From positions 6,546,501-6,610,500 of the forward strand of contig NZ_CP112998.1 of the NCBI RefSeq assembly GCF_026625565.1: a DNA stretch of 64,000 nt. Reading direction: 5' to 3'. The DNA is from Dyadobacter pollutisoli. GTDB taxonomy: Bacteria > Bacteroidota > Bacteroidia > Cytophagales > Spirosomataceae. The translations under genes and the position numbers were made by a program. Shown here one piece after another: positions 27,457-35,987 of the stretch; the first letter of the stretch is position 1; every line of letters begins with the position of its first letter. Below the pieces are notes generated by a model that did no database searches, was not told the origin of the DNA, and saw only the letters and a program-made list of their open reading frames with translations.

Positions 27457-28701
27457 ATGGAAGAGCAAATCCTGTTAAACCTCGACAATCCCGGGCAGCT
27501 CGAAAGGTTGTATCGGACGGACAAACCGACTTTTAAGCGCGCATTCAAAGCTTTGTATCCGGAACTCAAAGACAAGTCTCTCGCAGGCTTTTGGAACGAA
27601 CGACTCAACTTCGGAAGCGAAGAAATTTCCTTTGGGACGAACCGGGAATTGCTGTTTATCCTCCTTGCTTGCTTCGTCGCTGGGGTGATCGCAAAGCTTC
27701 CTGCAATTTTATCTGTAAGCGAAGATTTTTTCTATCCCAGAAATATTGGGTTTATCGGCTTTCCGGTGGTATCAGCCTACTTTGCATGGAAAAATAAGTT
27801 ATCCGCTGCCCAGATAGGTTTGATGGCCGGTGCAACGCTTGCCGCTGCGGTTTTTATCAATTTTCTTCCCGATGTCAAGGAAAGCGATACGCTTGTATTA
27901 TCATGCATTCATTTAGCCTTGTTTTTATGGGCGATATTAGGTTTGGCTTTTGTAGGTAAGGAGCGAAGTGATGTGGAGAAACGGCTCGGCTATCTAAGGT
28001 ACAATGGTGACCTGATCGTAATGACTGCGCTCATTTTGATATCAGGTGCGATTATGACGGCTGTGACCATCAATCTTTTCGGGTTGATCGGCCTTAAAAT
28101 TGAAGAATTTTATTTTCAATATGTGGGAATTTTCGGACTTTCCTCCGCGCCAATTGTAGGTACCTATCTTACACAGACGAACCCGCAGCTGGTAGGTAAA
28201 GTGTCGCCTGTGATTGCCCGAATATTCAGTCCGCTGGTGTTGGTGATGTTACTGATTTATCTGTCGGCAATCGTTTATTCCGGAAAAGACCCTTATAATG
28301 ACAGAGAATTCCTGTTGATTTTTAATGTGTTACTGATCGGGGTGATGGCCATTATTTTCTTTTCTGTGGCCGAGACATCCAAGAAAGCGAAAAGTCAACC
28401 GGAGATTTGGGTGCTGTTCCTGCTATCTGTTGTGACGGTGATTGTCAATGGAATAGCATTGTCAGCGATTTTGTTCCGCATTGCAGAGTGGGGAATTACG
28501 CCCAACAGGGCCGCAGTACTGGGTAGTAATGTGTTAATATTAATCAATATGCTCCTGGTAACAGCACGACTTTACTGGGTGATTTCAAAAAAATCAGACT
28601 TGGCCGGAGTCGGACGGGCGATGGCGTTCTATCTGCCGGTTTACGTTGTCTGGACCATCATCGTAACTTTCATATTCCCATTGATATTCGGATTTAAATA
28701 G
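27457..28701 (+). CDS. Polytopic membrane protein, DUF4153-like
   Basis: A 414-residue integral membrane protein with an N-terminal soluble stretch of about 65 residues and roughly ten hydrophobic segments after that. The segment ILFRIAEWGITPNRAAVLGSN resembles the conserved GITPNR element of DUF4153/DUF4173-type proteins. No enzymatic motif is visible. It follows the small HTH regulator in the same direction, and the pair may form a regulatory unit. It converges on the RluA-like gene with a 46-bp gap. Confidence 0.6.
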   Translation: MEEQILLNLDNPGQLERLYRTDKPTFKRAFKALYPELKDKSLAGFWNERLNFGSEEISFGTNRELLFILLACFVAGVIAKLPAILSVSEDFFYPRNIGFIGFPVVSAYFAWKNKLSAAQIGLMAGATLAAAVFINFLPDVKESDTLVLSCIHLALFLWAILGLAFVGKERSDVEKRLGYLRYNGDLIVMTALILISGAIMTAVTINLFGLIGLKIEEFYFQYVGIFGLSSAPIVGTYLTQTNPQLVGKVSPVIARIFSPLVLVMLLIYLSAIVYSGKDPYNDREFLLIFNVLLIGVMAIIFFSVAETSKKAKSQPEIWVLFLLSVVTVIVNGIALSAILFRIAEWGITPNRAAVLGSNVLILINMLLVTARLYWVISKKSDLAGVGRAMAFYLPVYVVWTIIVTFIFPLIFGFK

Positions 28702-28747
28702 AAGGGATGCCTTTTCTCTAATCTTGATTTGGCGGAAGCGAGTTGCT

Positions 28748-29635
28748 TCAAAAAGCATTCGCTTCCACTTCGATTTCCATTCCTGCCAGCATATGGGCCA
28801 GTATAGGCGCACATTTTTCACGGCATGCGGGATAAAAATGACCGTGTTTCCAAAAGTCAGACTTGGGCGACATTCCCCACCAGAACTCAGCCAAAGCAAG
28901 CGGCTTCATTCGGTGTTGGAAAGCATATTGAAGTAATTTGGGAGCCGCACATTCACCTGCACCGGCGGGCGGATTTTTGTAGGAGGCATCGGAGAAGATC
29001 GTACGCAAGCTCTTCCGGTCGCCAGCTTGGTTTAGAAAATGATATTGATCAAAAATTTCCTTCTGCAGCGAAACAGAATGCTTTTTTCGCATTTCTTTCA
29101 GATCCCGGATTTGTGTTTCGCGGGATTCATCTTTTTCCTCCGCCAGCATTCTGATTTCCTCATTAATCCTCCCAAGTTCTGTCATTCCGGCATTGACGAA
29201 GCCGCCTTTTGCTACGCCGTCGAAGATCGGGGGCACAAACTTGGCATGATGATTTCCGCCTGCCAGCTTGCCTGAGAATGCAGCCAGGTAACCAATTTCA
29301 TTCTGCTCCGTCCTCACTACCAGCACACCAAACATTTTCCCGATCACGTTATCTGTATCATTCGACAAACCAAAATTGTGTTGCCATTCCTGTTGGTTTT
29401 CGAGGTGTGATTGCAGCATTTCAGCTGCCCGCAAGCCGAGCGGATGAGGATGATAGCCAAGCGGAAAACTGAATTTCTCGGGTAAAGGATAGTCAGTTGC
29501 AGAGTCATCAAAGGGCGTGAAGAGCGCGTCTGGTGGTAAAATGGTGGGTGCTAACAAAAGATCAATGAATGCTTTACGGGGCAAAGGTAACGAATCGCGC
29601 GCCTTTTTGTGAAACTTACCTGGCCGTTGCGACAA
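28748..29635 (-). CDS. Stand-alone N-terminal domain of an RluA-type pseudouridine synthase
   Basis: A 295-residue protein matching the N-terminal extension that in many Bacteroidota precedes an RluA-family pseudouridine synthase domain. Recognisable parts are KFSFPLGYHPHPLG, IGKMFGVLVV, GYLAAFSGKLAGGNHHAKFVPPIFD, PPAGAGECAAPKLLQYAF, LAEFWWGMSPKS and FYPACREKCAPILAHMLAG. In the fused proteins the catalytic domain with its HRLD motif starts shortly after this point. Here the frame stops, and only 46 bp separate it from the next gene, so the catalytic half is missing. It may be a split enzyme, an accessory RNA-binding protein or a decayed gene. The start is a TTG at 29635 with no in-frame ATG before residue 90, so the N-terminus is uncertain. 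Confidence 0.75.
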   Translation of the reverse strand: MSQRPGKFHKKARDSLPLPRKAFIDLLLAPTILPPDALFTPFDDSATDYPLPEKFSFPLGYHPHPLGLRAAEMLQSHLENQQEWQHNFGLSNDTDNVIGKMFGVLVVRTEQNEIGYLAAFSGKLAGGNHHAKFVPPIFDGVAKGGFVNAGMTELGRINEEIRMLAEEKDESRETQIRDLKEMRKKHSVSLQKEIFDQYHFLNQAGDRKSLRTIFSDASYKNPPAGAGECAAPKLLQYAFQHRMKPLALAEFWWGMSPKSDFWKHGHFYPACREKCAPILAHMLAGMEIEVEANAF

Positions 29636-29791
29636 ACATGCCCGCTATTTCATTTCAGAATTGACCGACGAAATACTTGTTTCCAGGCAAAATCCGTACA
29701 TTGGTATGATCGATTTTGAAAGCTGGTTTGCTACGCAGCGTAAAGGCGTGCACGCATGATAACATTGACAAACATTTAAATCTTTCACAAA

Positions 29792-30007
29792 ATGAAGACG
29801 CTTCAAATTACAATTTTGACCGAAACAGATTCGGAAAAAGTAATGCATGTTCTGCAGGAGTTACAAGATCAAAAACTGATCGAAATCCACGAGGTCAAGA
29901 CGGCTACTGCACCTCCAAGTTACGAGCAGATTGAGGAAATCATTGACGAATCCGAAATCGGCCCATATTACAGTGCCGAGGAAGCCAGGGCTATCCTGAA
30001 ATTGTAA
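29792..30007 (+). CDS. Small conserved-looking protein, function unknown
   Basis: A 71-residue acidic protein with a beta-alpha pattern at the N-terminus (LQITILTETDSEKVMHVLQELQDQKLIEI) and a helical tail (EEIIDESEIGPYYSAEEARAILK). The composition resembles small antitoxin-like or regulatory proteins, but no toxin is adjacent. A strong terminator begins at its stop codon, which supports it as a real transcribed gene. I do not recognise the family. Confidence 0.6.
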   Translation: MKTLQITILTETDSEKVMHVLQELQDQKLIEIHEVKTATAPPSYEQIEEIIDESEIGPYYSAEEARAILKL

Positions 30008-30052
30008 AAGGTTGGAGAGGTAGCATTCGATCTGCTACCTCTCCAACCTTTT
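30007..30052 (+). terminator. Strong hairpin terminator
   Basis: AAAGGTTGGAGAGGTAGCA pairs perfectly with TGCTACCTCTCCAACCTTT over 19 bp around a 7-base loop and ends in TTTT. It starts at the stop codon of the 71-residue gene. The A-rich left arm would allow it to serve the convergent SRPBCC gene as well. Confidence 0.88.
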
Positions 30053-30092
30053 CACGGCTAATATCGATATGCTTTAACTCTTTCAAAACGCG

Positions 30093-30515
30093 TTAAACAG
30101 ATTCAACGTGTTTCTTTAAATTGTCGAGGATAGCCTGCCAGCCAGCTTGCTGCATTTCTACCGGGTGGGTATTTTCAGCGTCGAAAACCTCTGTTACTTT
30201 CGTAGAATCGCCCTCTTTTGTGAATGTAACCGCCACATTGCGGCCATCGGACATGTCGTATTCGATGTAGGCGTCGTCTTCCACTTTTGAATAAATACCA
30301 CCAAAGTCGAAGCTGAAACTGCCATCTTTTGCGGCCATTGTACTTTTAAAAGCTCCTCCTACACGCAGGTCGTTTTCTGAGTATGGCGTGTGCCAGTCCT
30401 CCGAGGCGGTGGCCCACTGCGTAATATGTTCCGGCGCATTGAAGATTGTCCAAACTTTCGAAACCGGTGCATTGATTAAGGTCTCCACGGTGATTTTTTG
30501 TGCAGTCGCAGTCAT
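30093..30515 (-). CDS. SRPBCC (AHSA1/START-like) domain protein
   Basis: A 140-residue single-domain helix-grip protein. VETLINAPVSKVWTIFNAPEHITQW is the characteristic first strand and helix, followed by GGAFKSTM and a long C-terminal helix (EMQQAGWQAILDNLKKHVES). Members bind hydrophobic ligands or act like Hsp90-activator domains; the ligand here is unknown. The ATG at 30515 directly precedes the conserved domain. Confidence 0.87.
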   Translation of the reverse strand: MTATAQKITVETLINAPVSKVWTIFNAPEHITQWATASEDWHTPYSENDLRVGGAFKSTMAAKDGSFSFDFGGIYSKVEDDAYIEYDMSDGRNVAVTFTKEGDSTKVTEVFDAENTHPVEMQQAGWQAILDNLKKHVESV

Positions 30516-30674
30516 TGTTTTTTTCGTTTTTGTTTGTGAATAGTTTCTGTTACAAAGGTGAAAAAACTCATTTTAACATAACGATGCCGGATGCGACAAA
30601 TGAAGGGCGATTTGCGTCATTATTCAATTTATACCATTGAAATCCCGGCTGAGCCACTGGAATGTTGCGGATTG

Positions 30675-30696
30675 TTGTGCAAGATTCATTGCACAA
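30675..30696. promoter_or_regulatory. Inverted repeat upstream of the rifampin phosphotransferase-like gene
   Basis: TTGTGCAA and TTGCACAA are perfect inverted 8-mers 6 bases apart, in the 337-bp gap between the SRPBCC gene and the PEP-synthase-like gene. A TATTTTTG -7-like box lies at 30816-30823, 30 bases before the start codon. The repeat could be an operator, but its distance (about 120 bp from the box) makes that uncertain. I see no credible coding frame in this gap. Confidence 0.4.
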
Positions 30697-30852
30697 TGGA
30701 GCGGTTTGGAAAGAAAAATTTTGCTCTTTTTTGTATGGATAACGTCCCTACTTTCTGCGGTATTGTGCATAAAAAACTATAGTTGAAAAACGATGTTTTG
30801 ATACATCAGACCATCTATTTTTGGCTTTGCACATTTCAAAAAAGCTGTGAAA

Positions 30853-33483
30853 ATGAACACTTACGTATTTGATTTTCAGATGATCGACAGATCGAAGTTG
30901 ACGGTAGCCGGTGGCAAAGGGGCCAATCTGGGCGAGTTGTCAAAGATCCGGGGGATACAGGTACCAACGGGTTTTTGTGTTGCCACCCGGGCGTACAAAG
31001 AAGTGACCGAAAACAATCGGGAGCTTAGTAGCTTGCTGGATGAATTGTCACTCCTCCGAGCTGAGGAGAGAGCTGCGATCAGCAGAATTTGTGCAAAAAT
31101 CCGTGCTTCCATCGAGGCCCAGTCTATTCCCAACGAAATAGCAGAGGAGATTGCGCGGCACCTCACGAAGTATGGAGAAATGAATGCTTATGCGGTACGT
31201 TCCAGTGCCACGGCTGAGGACCTTCCGACAGCTTCCTTCGCAGGCCAGCAGGATACGTATTTGAACATCATTGGAAAGGAAGCGATCCTGGCACATATCA
31301 GCAAATGCTGGGCATCGCTGTTTACGGATCGCGCTGCCATTTACCGCATTCAAAATGATTTTGATCACGGCAAGATGCATTTGTCCGTTGTTATTCAGAA
31401 AATGATTTTCCCCGAAGTAGCAGGGATCATGTTTACTGCCGATCCCGTCAATGGTCATAGAAAAGTGGTATCCATTGATGCCAGCTTTGGGTTGGGTGAG
31501 GCATTGGTTTCCGGTCTGGTGAATGCTGATGTTTATAAAGTACGTGAAGGCAAGGTGATCGACAAGAAGGTATCTACGAAGAAACTGGCCATTAATGCAT
31601 TAAAAGAAGGCGGTACCAAGGAACAAGAGATTGAACCAGCTCAGCAAAACATACAAGCGCTGACGGATGAGCAGATTTTAGAATTGGCCAGTATAGGAAG
31701 AAAGATCGAAGCACATTTCGGTCGCCCACAGGACATTGAATGGTGTTTGGCTGGGGACACATTTTATATTGTGCAGAGTAGGCCCATCACGACATTGTAC
31801 CCGATCCCCGAAGCGAATGATGAAGACACGCACGTCTATTTGTCGGTTGGCCATCAACAGATGATGACCGATGCGATGAAGCCATTGGGATTGTCAGTTT
31901 GGCTGTTAACCACCCCTGCGTCAATGCGTGTAGCTGGGGGGAGGTTGTTTGTTGATATTACGCCCATGCTCGCTTCGCCCGCCAACCGGTTGTCGATCAT
32001 AGACACCCTGGGAAAATTCGATCCGCTCATCAAAGACGCACTCACAACAATTATAGACCGGGGAGATGTTATAAAATCATTACCAGATGCAGAAATAGAA
32101 ACAAGTCCCGGTAAAAGCGACAAAGCTGCGTCGCCTACGAATTACAAGGCACTAAACGATTATACTTCGGAAGGCGGACCGGCGGCAGTCGTTTCTGATT
32201 TGATCAGACGTAGTGAGTCATCAATGGAAGCATTAAAACAAAACATCCGGACGAAATCAGGGCCGGAACTGTTTGATTTCATCCGGGAAGATATCGCGCA
32301 ATTGAAGACGACATTGCATGCGCCGCAGAGCTTTGGTGCGATTATGACGGGCATGAATGCAGCTTCATGGATCAATGAAAAAATGAATGAATGGTTGGGT
32401 GAGAAAAATGCGGCAGACACGATTTCCCAATCCGTACCTAACAATGTTACCTCGGAGATGGGTCTGGCACTACTGGATGTGGCAGACGTGATCCGCCCTT
32501 ATCCCGAAGTAATTGCTTATTTGAAAACGACAAGAAATGATCACTTTTTGGAAGAACTCATTCAATTTAATGGTGGACAAGAAACCCGGGATGCTATCTA
32601 TGATTATCTCAATAAATACGGAATGCGGTGCGCCGGTGAAATCGACATTACCAAGACGCGATGGAGTGAAAAACCAGCTGTGCTGATCCCGATCATTCTG
32701 AGTAACATCAAAAACTTTGAGCCCAATGCTGGCAAACGGAAATTTGAGCAGGGGAGAGAGGAGGCTCAGCAAAAAGAACGAGAGTTACTCGACCGATTGA
32801 AGCAACTACCGGATGGCGAGGAAAAGGCGAAGGAAACAAAACGAATGGTCGACCTGGTCCGGAATCTGAGCGGTTATCGTGAATATCCAAAGTATGGCCT
32901 TGTTGAACGTTACTTCGTATATAAGCAAGCGTTACTGAAAGAAGCCGAACGCCTCATTCATGCCAATGTGATTGATGAAAAAAAGGCGATCTATTACCTC
33001 ACCTTTGAAGAACTCCGCGAAGTGGTACGGACCGATAAGCTGGATCAACAGATCATCGACCAGCGAAAAGATGATTTTAAAAACTATGAAAAACTGACTC
33101 CGCCGCGTGTGATGACATCTGATGGAGAGATCGTAACAGGTGCGTACAAGCGGGAAGACCTTCCGGCGGGCGCTATTGCAGGTCTGGCTGTTTCCTCCGG
33201 CGTGATTGAAGGACGGGCGCGGGTGATCCTCAGCATGGAAGATGCTGAGATAGAGGATGGCGACATATTAGTGACCACGTTTACCGATCCCAGCTGGACG
33301 CCATTGTTCGTGTCCATAGCAGGCCTGGTCACCGAGGTAGGCGGGCTCATGACCCACGGAGCGGTGATTGCCCGTGAGTATGGCATACCGGCCATTGTCG
33401 GGGTCGAAAATGCAACCAAACTGATTAAAGACGGGCAGCGGATCCGGGTTAATGGAACGGATGGATACATAGAGATATTATGA
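30853..33483 (+). CDS. PEP-utilizing phosphotransferase, rifampin phosphotransferase (Rph)-like
   Basis: An 876-residue dikinase-type enzyme with PEP-synthase architecture. The N-terminal ATP-grasp begins VGGKGANLGELSKI-like (TVAGGKGANLGELSK) and holds VRSSATAEDLPTASFAGQQDTYL. A central substrate-binding region follows. The C-terminal swivelling domain carries the phospho-acceptor His near residue 835 in GGLMTHGAVIAREYGIPAIVGV. This order (ATP-grasp, middle domain, His domain) and the length are those of Rph, which inactivates rifampin by phosphorylation; PEP synthase has a TIM-barrel C-terminus instead. The ATG at 30853 is preferred over the GTG at 30847. Drug specificity is not provable from sequence, so another phosphoacceptor remains possible. 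Confidence 0.82.
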   Translation: MNTYVFDFQMIDRSKLTVAGGKGANLGELSKIRGIQVPTGFCVATRAYKEVTENNRELSSLLDELSLLRAEERAAISRICAKIRASIEAQSIPNEIAEEIARHLTKYGEMNAYAVRSSATAEDLPTASFAGQQDTYLNIIGKEAILAHISKCWASLFTDRAAIYRIQNDFDHGKMHLSVVIQKMIFPEVAGIMFTADPVNGHRKVVSIDASFGLGEALVSGLVNADVYKVREGKVIDKKVSTKKLAINALKEGGTKEQEIEPAQQNIQALTDEQILELASIGRKIEAHFGRPQDIEWCLAGDTFYIVQSRPITTLYPIPEANDEDTHVYLSVGHQQMMTDAMKPLGLSVWLLTTPASMRVAGGRLFVDITPMLASPANRLSIIDTLGKFDPLIKDALTTIIDRGDVIKSLPDAEIETSPGKSDKAASPTNYKALNDYTSEGGPAAVVSDLIRRSESSMEALKQNIRTKSGPELFDFIREDIAQLKTTLHAPQSFGAIMTGMNAASWINEKMNEWLGEKNAADTISQSVPNNVTSEMGLALLDVADVIRPYPEVIAYLKTTRNDHFLEELIQFNGGQETRDAIYDYLNKYGMRCAGEIDITKTRWSEKPAVLIPIILSNIKNFEPNAGKRKFEQGREEAQQKERELLDRLKQLPDGEEKAKETKRMVDLVRNLSGYREYPKYGLVERYFVYKQALLKEAERLIHANVIDEKKAIYYLTFEELREVVRTDKLDQQIIDQRKDDFKNYEKLTPPRVMTSDGEIVTGAYKREDLPAGAIAGLAVSSGVIEGRARVILSMEDAEIEDGDILVTTFTDPSWTPLFVSIAGLVTEVGGLMTHGAVIAREYGIPAIVGVENATKLIKDGQRIRVNGTDGYIEIL

Positions 33484-33579
33484 TATGTTTTTCTTTTAAA
33501 GTTTTTGAACAAAATCGGGATTTGTGCTTATTTTTAGGCTAAATGTCAAGGCTTTCAAACTTTAAACTACTGGTCCAAG

Positions 33580-33951
33580 ATGAAAACAAAGTATTATTTC
33601 CTGATGGTAATTGCGATTGGCATCTTTTCAATTGCGGCAAAAACGGCAGTCACGGCCGACGACCTGGTTGGCACATGGAAATATCTGATCAGCGATGTTC
33701 CTCCTGAGTACGAATCGGGATTTTTTATATTTGAGCAAAAGGAAAACAAAACGGTAGGATACGTAGAGGCCGCTGAAAAGCAGGAAGTAAAGGAGCTGAA
33801 CGTGGATCAGGGCAAAGTCACGTTTACAACCGAAAACCAAAACGGCGTGTTCAAATACAGCCTCATGCAAAAAGGCGACACATTAACCGGCATCATATCA
33901 TCTCAATACGGCGACTTCCCGATTAAGGCAGTGAAAGGGGCTAAGAAGTGA
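33580..33951 (+). CDS. Small exported protein, function unknown
   Basis: A 123-residue protein with a signal peptide (MKTKYYFLMVIAIGIFSIAAK). The mature part is a beta-rich, lipocalin-like pattern (DDLVGTWKYLISDVPPEYESGFFIFEQ, VTFTTENQNGVFKYSLMQKGDTLTGII) as found in many Bacteroidota exported proteins with a conserved VGTW start. It ends in KGAKK. A weak terminator follows. It is probably periplasmic or secreted; the role is unknown. Confidence 0.7.
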   Translation: MKTKYYFLMVIAIGIFSIAAKTAVTADDLVGTWKYLISDVPPEYESGFFIFEQKENKTVGYVEAAEKQEVKELNVDQGKVTFTTENQNGVFKYSLMQKGDTLTGIISSQYGDFPIKAVKGAKK

Positions 33952-33972
33952 GGTTTTTGTGTGATTTAGAGG

Positions 33973-34004
33973 AATGCCTGTGAGCTGGTCTTGCGGGCAT
34001 TTTT
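33973..34004 (+). terminator. Probable terminator of the 123-residue exported protein gene
   Basis: AATGCCTG and CGGGCATT pair over 8 bp with one G-T, followed by TTTC, 22 bp after the stop. Confidence 0.55.
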
Positions 34005-34097
34005 CTTGTTAATTAGAGACGTTTTATGACAAACAATGAAGCTATCGAGCTGATAAGCAGCGGAATTTTGAAGAGTGGGGTGATGGATTAACTCAAA

Positions 34098-34628
34098 TCA
34101 GCTATTAAAATCGATCTGTCTGCATTTAAAATCTTCCATTTTATCAACAGGCAGTTTGCCGCGCACTTCCTTAACCCGTTTAATGAAATCGTTGCATTGG
34201 GCCAGCGACATTTTGCCGGAGCTAAGAGCCCGGCATAGAAAATCCATTGTGGTGAGGTAAACGATTTTGTTGGCTTCGCAATACGTTTTAATGTCTCGGA
34301 GATTGCTGCTTGCCAGGATATTATTTCGAAAGCGAGCGACAGCCATACATGCACTTTCCCCAATACCTCTTTCTCTGCTAAGTCTGAGAAACTCCTTTTT
34401 AATGTTCATATCCTCTTCCGGGAAAGGTATTTTCTCTATCAGTTTCAGATTTAACAAGTTATCGACCTCCGTTTTTCGCTTCGGGAATCTTTCAAGTTCG
34501 GCGTAGACCTGCGTCAGCACCTTGATAGGATAAGGGAAGATTTTTGGAAGTACAAGAATGCATCCGCCAGTCAGAAAATGGGAGACAACATCTGCGTCAA
34601 TTAAAATGATTCGCTCACTCTGCTTCAT
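34098..34628 (-). CDS. PIN-domain-like protein, putative toxin RNase
   Basis: A 176-residue protein with the acidic layout of PIN nucleases: IILIDADVVSHFL near the N-terminus, ELERFPKRKTEV, GIGESACMAVARF in the middle (second acidic cluster) and SSNLRDIKTYCEANK (third). These residues coordinate the metal in VapC-type RNases. The ATG at 34628 opens the domain directly; the TTG at 34643 is less likely. It overlaps the upstream ImmA-type gene by 14 bp, which overlaps the Xre gene in turn, so the three are translated from one transcript. PIN genes tied to Xre and ImmA partners are known in toxin-antitoxin and phage-related modules. Toxicity is inferred. Confidence 0.72.
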   Translation of the reverse strand: MKQSERIILIDADVVSHFLTGGCILVLPKIFPYPIKVLTQVYAELERFPKRKTEVDNLLNLKLIEKIPFPEEDMNIKKEFLRLSRERGIGESACMAVARFRNNILASSNLRDIKTYCEANKIVYLTTMDFLCRALSSGKMSLAQCNDFIKRVKEVRGKLPVDKMEDFKCRQIDFNS

Positions 34629-35376
34629 CTTCCTGTAAATCAATTTCAGAAAGGTCGAAGCCTAGATCTTCCATGAGTGAGTAATAGTGGTTTTCGGAAA
34701 CGAGTTCGCTGTCGAACAGATCGTTCGCCAGTGAAGCGTAATCGCCTACAACAGATTCGGCGGCACTTTTTGTGTAGAGATAAGGTGGGAAACCGTAACG
34801 CTGAGCAGTACTTTTTACGGATTTTTGAAATTGCTCACGTTCCTGGTCGGTGATTAAATTAAGTTCTTTAAGTCTTATCAGTAGAAATTCTCTGGAACAT
34901 TCAAACAAGTGCTCAATGCGCAGAATAGTACTGAGGCTAATGCTCCTATTATCAAGTTCTTGCGCTGGGATTCTTGTAAGTAGTGCTTCGGCGGGTAGCA
35001 GGAAGTGTACGGCAAAAGTATCAGCATTGTATTCTTCCGGGTCTTTTTTGTCAAAACTCCCGACCTTGCAAATGCGGGTCTCGAAGTTTTCCTGAACGTA
35101 AAGATGGTATAACTCATGACAGATCGTGAAGTTTTGCCGCCCCACAGGCATATCGGAATTGATCATCATGAACCTGAAAGTTTCACCGCCCTTTCGAATT
35201 CTAATTGCCATTCCTGAAAATTGCAGGCTCATCGGTCTGAACAATGCTACTACGCCGATCTCAAACAGAAGTTTCTTTAACTGAATGGGCTCAGTGGAAT
35301 GATAATTCCACTTTTGTCTTTGCAAAATTGCTTTTTGTTCAAGAACCTGAACCTTCTCTTTCTTCTGTTTGGCCAC
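34615..35376 (-). CDS. ImmA/IrrE-type metallopeptidase domain protein
   Basis: A 253-residue protein with zinc-protease motif HELYH (His87, Glu88, His91) and the downstream ligand segment EEYNADTFAVHFLLP, the usual ImmA/IrrE layout. In known systems such proteases cleave the partner Xre repressor to switch on the operon. It starts at a GTG (35376) because an in-frame stop lies just upstream, and this start is inside the Xre gene (38-bp overlap). Its own stop overlaps the PIN gene start. The tight overlaps argue for a stoichiometric three-protein module. Confidence 0.88.
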   Translation of the reverse strand: MAKQKKEKVQVLEQKAILQRQKWNYHSTEPIQLKKLLFEIGVVALFRPMSLQFSGMAIRIRKGGETFRFMMINSDMPVGRQNFTICHELYHLYVQENFETRICKVGSFDKKDPEEYNADTFAVHFLLPAEALLTRIPAQELDNRSISLSTILRIEHLFECSREFLLIRLKELNLITDQEREQFQKSVKSTAQRYGFPPYLYTKSAAESVVGDYASLANDLFDSELVSENHYYSLMEDLGFDLSEIDLQEDEAE

Positions 35377-35713
35377 GTTGAAGCAAGGTTTTCATGTTGA
35401 TATAATTTTTAACAACCTTTCTGAACTGCGCGATCTGCTCCAAATCAGAATTTACGAGCTCGCTGGCCCTGAAAGCAAAAGCGGTGTTGGCGGTGTGGTG
35501 AGCCGCATTTTCTTCAAAAAGATCGTAGGCATCCACCCCGAAAAGGGAAGCAAGCTTATCAATTTTATCAGTTGGCACCGAGCGGCTGCCGGTTTCATAG
35601 TAACTGATCAATGGAGTGGTAACACCAAGAAAGCCAGCCAATTCCTGCTGGCTCATTTCTAAGCGCTCTCGGAACTGCCTGATGTTATTTCCTATGATGT
35701 GATCTTCGGTCAT
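35339..35713 (-). CDS. Xre-family helix-turn-helix regulator
   Basis: A 124-residue DNA-binding protein. The HTH is NNIRQFRERLEMSQQELAGFLGVTTPLISYYETGSRSVPTDKIDKLASLFGVDAYDLF, and a C-terminal tail of about 55 residues may contact the ImmA partner. It is the first gene of the Xre-ImmA-PIN operon and the likely autorepressor and protease target. A TACTTTTG -7-like box lies upstream on the minus strand at 35732-35739, 19 bp from the ATG. Confidence 0.88.
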   Translation of the reverse strand: MTEDHIIGNNIRQFRERLEMSQQELAGFLGVTTPLISYYETGSRSVPTDKIDKLASLFGVDAYDLFEENAAHHTANTAFAFRASELVNSDLEQIAQFRKVVKNYINMKTLLQRGQTEEREGSGS

Positions 35714-35987
35714 GTGCTGCTGGATTTGTTACAAAAGTAATGGAAATTTTTGTTTTTGTGGGAAATGTTAACAAGTTCGGCTGGCGGACATTGGCGATAT
35801 TGTTACGCAATGCATAACATCTTTTTCTTAAAAGCCGGAAGGATTTGGCGGAGAAATTGAAAGTAATTCCTCAAACGGTAAATTCCTAGGTGAGGGGGAA
35901 GTAACAATTTTGTGATTGAGACGAAATTGAGTTGAGTGTTGGCTGAGATGCTAGTTAGTCGATTAAGTTACAGGTAATTCTAAAATC

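Noticed and set aside
30591..30782. 63-codon open frame upstream of the rifampin phosphotransferase-like gene
   Set aside because: Cys-rich random-looking sequence that contains the inverted repeat; no sign of selection as protein.
34026..34091. 21-codon frame starting MTNNEAIEL
   Set aside because: Too short to judge and without a terminator or partner; might be a remnant of a lost gene.
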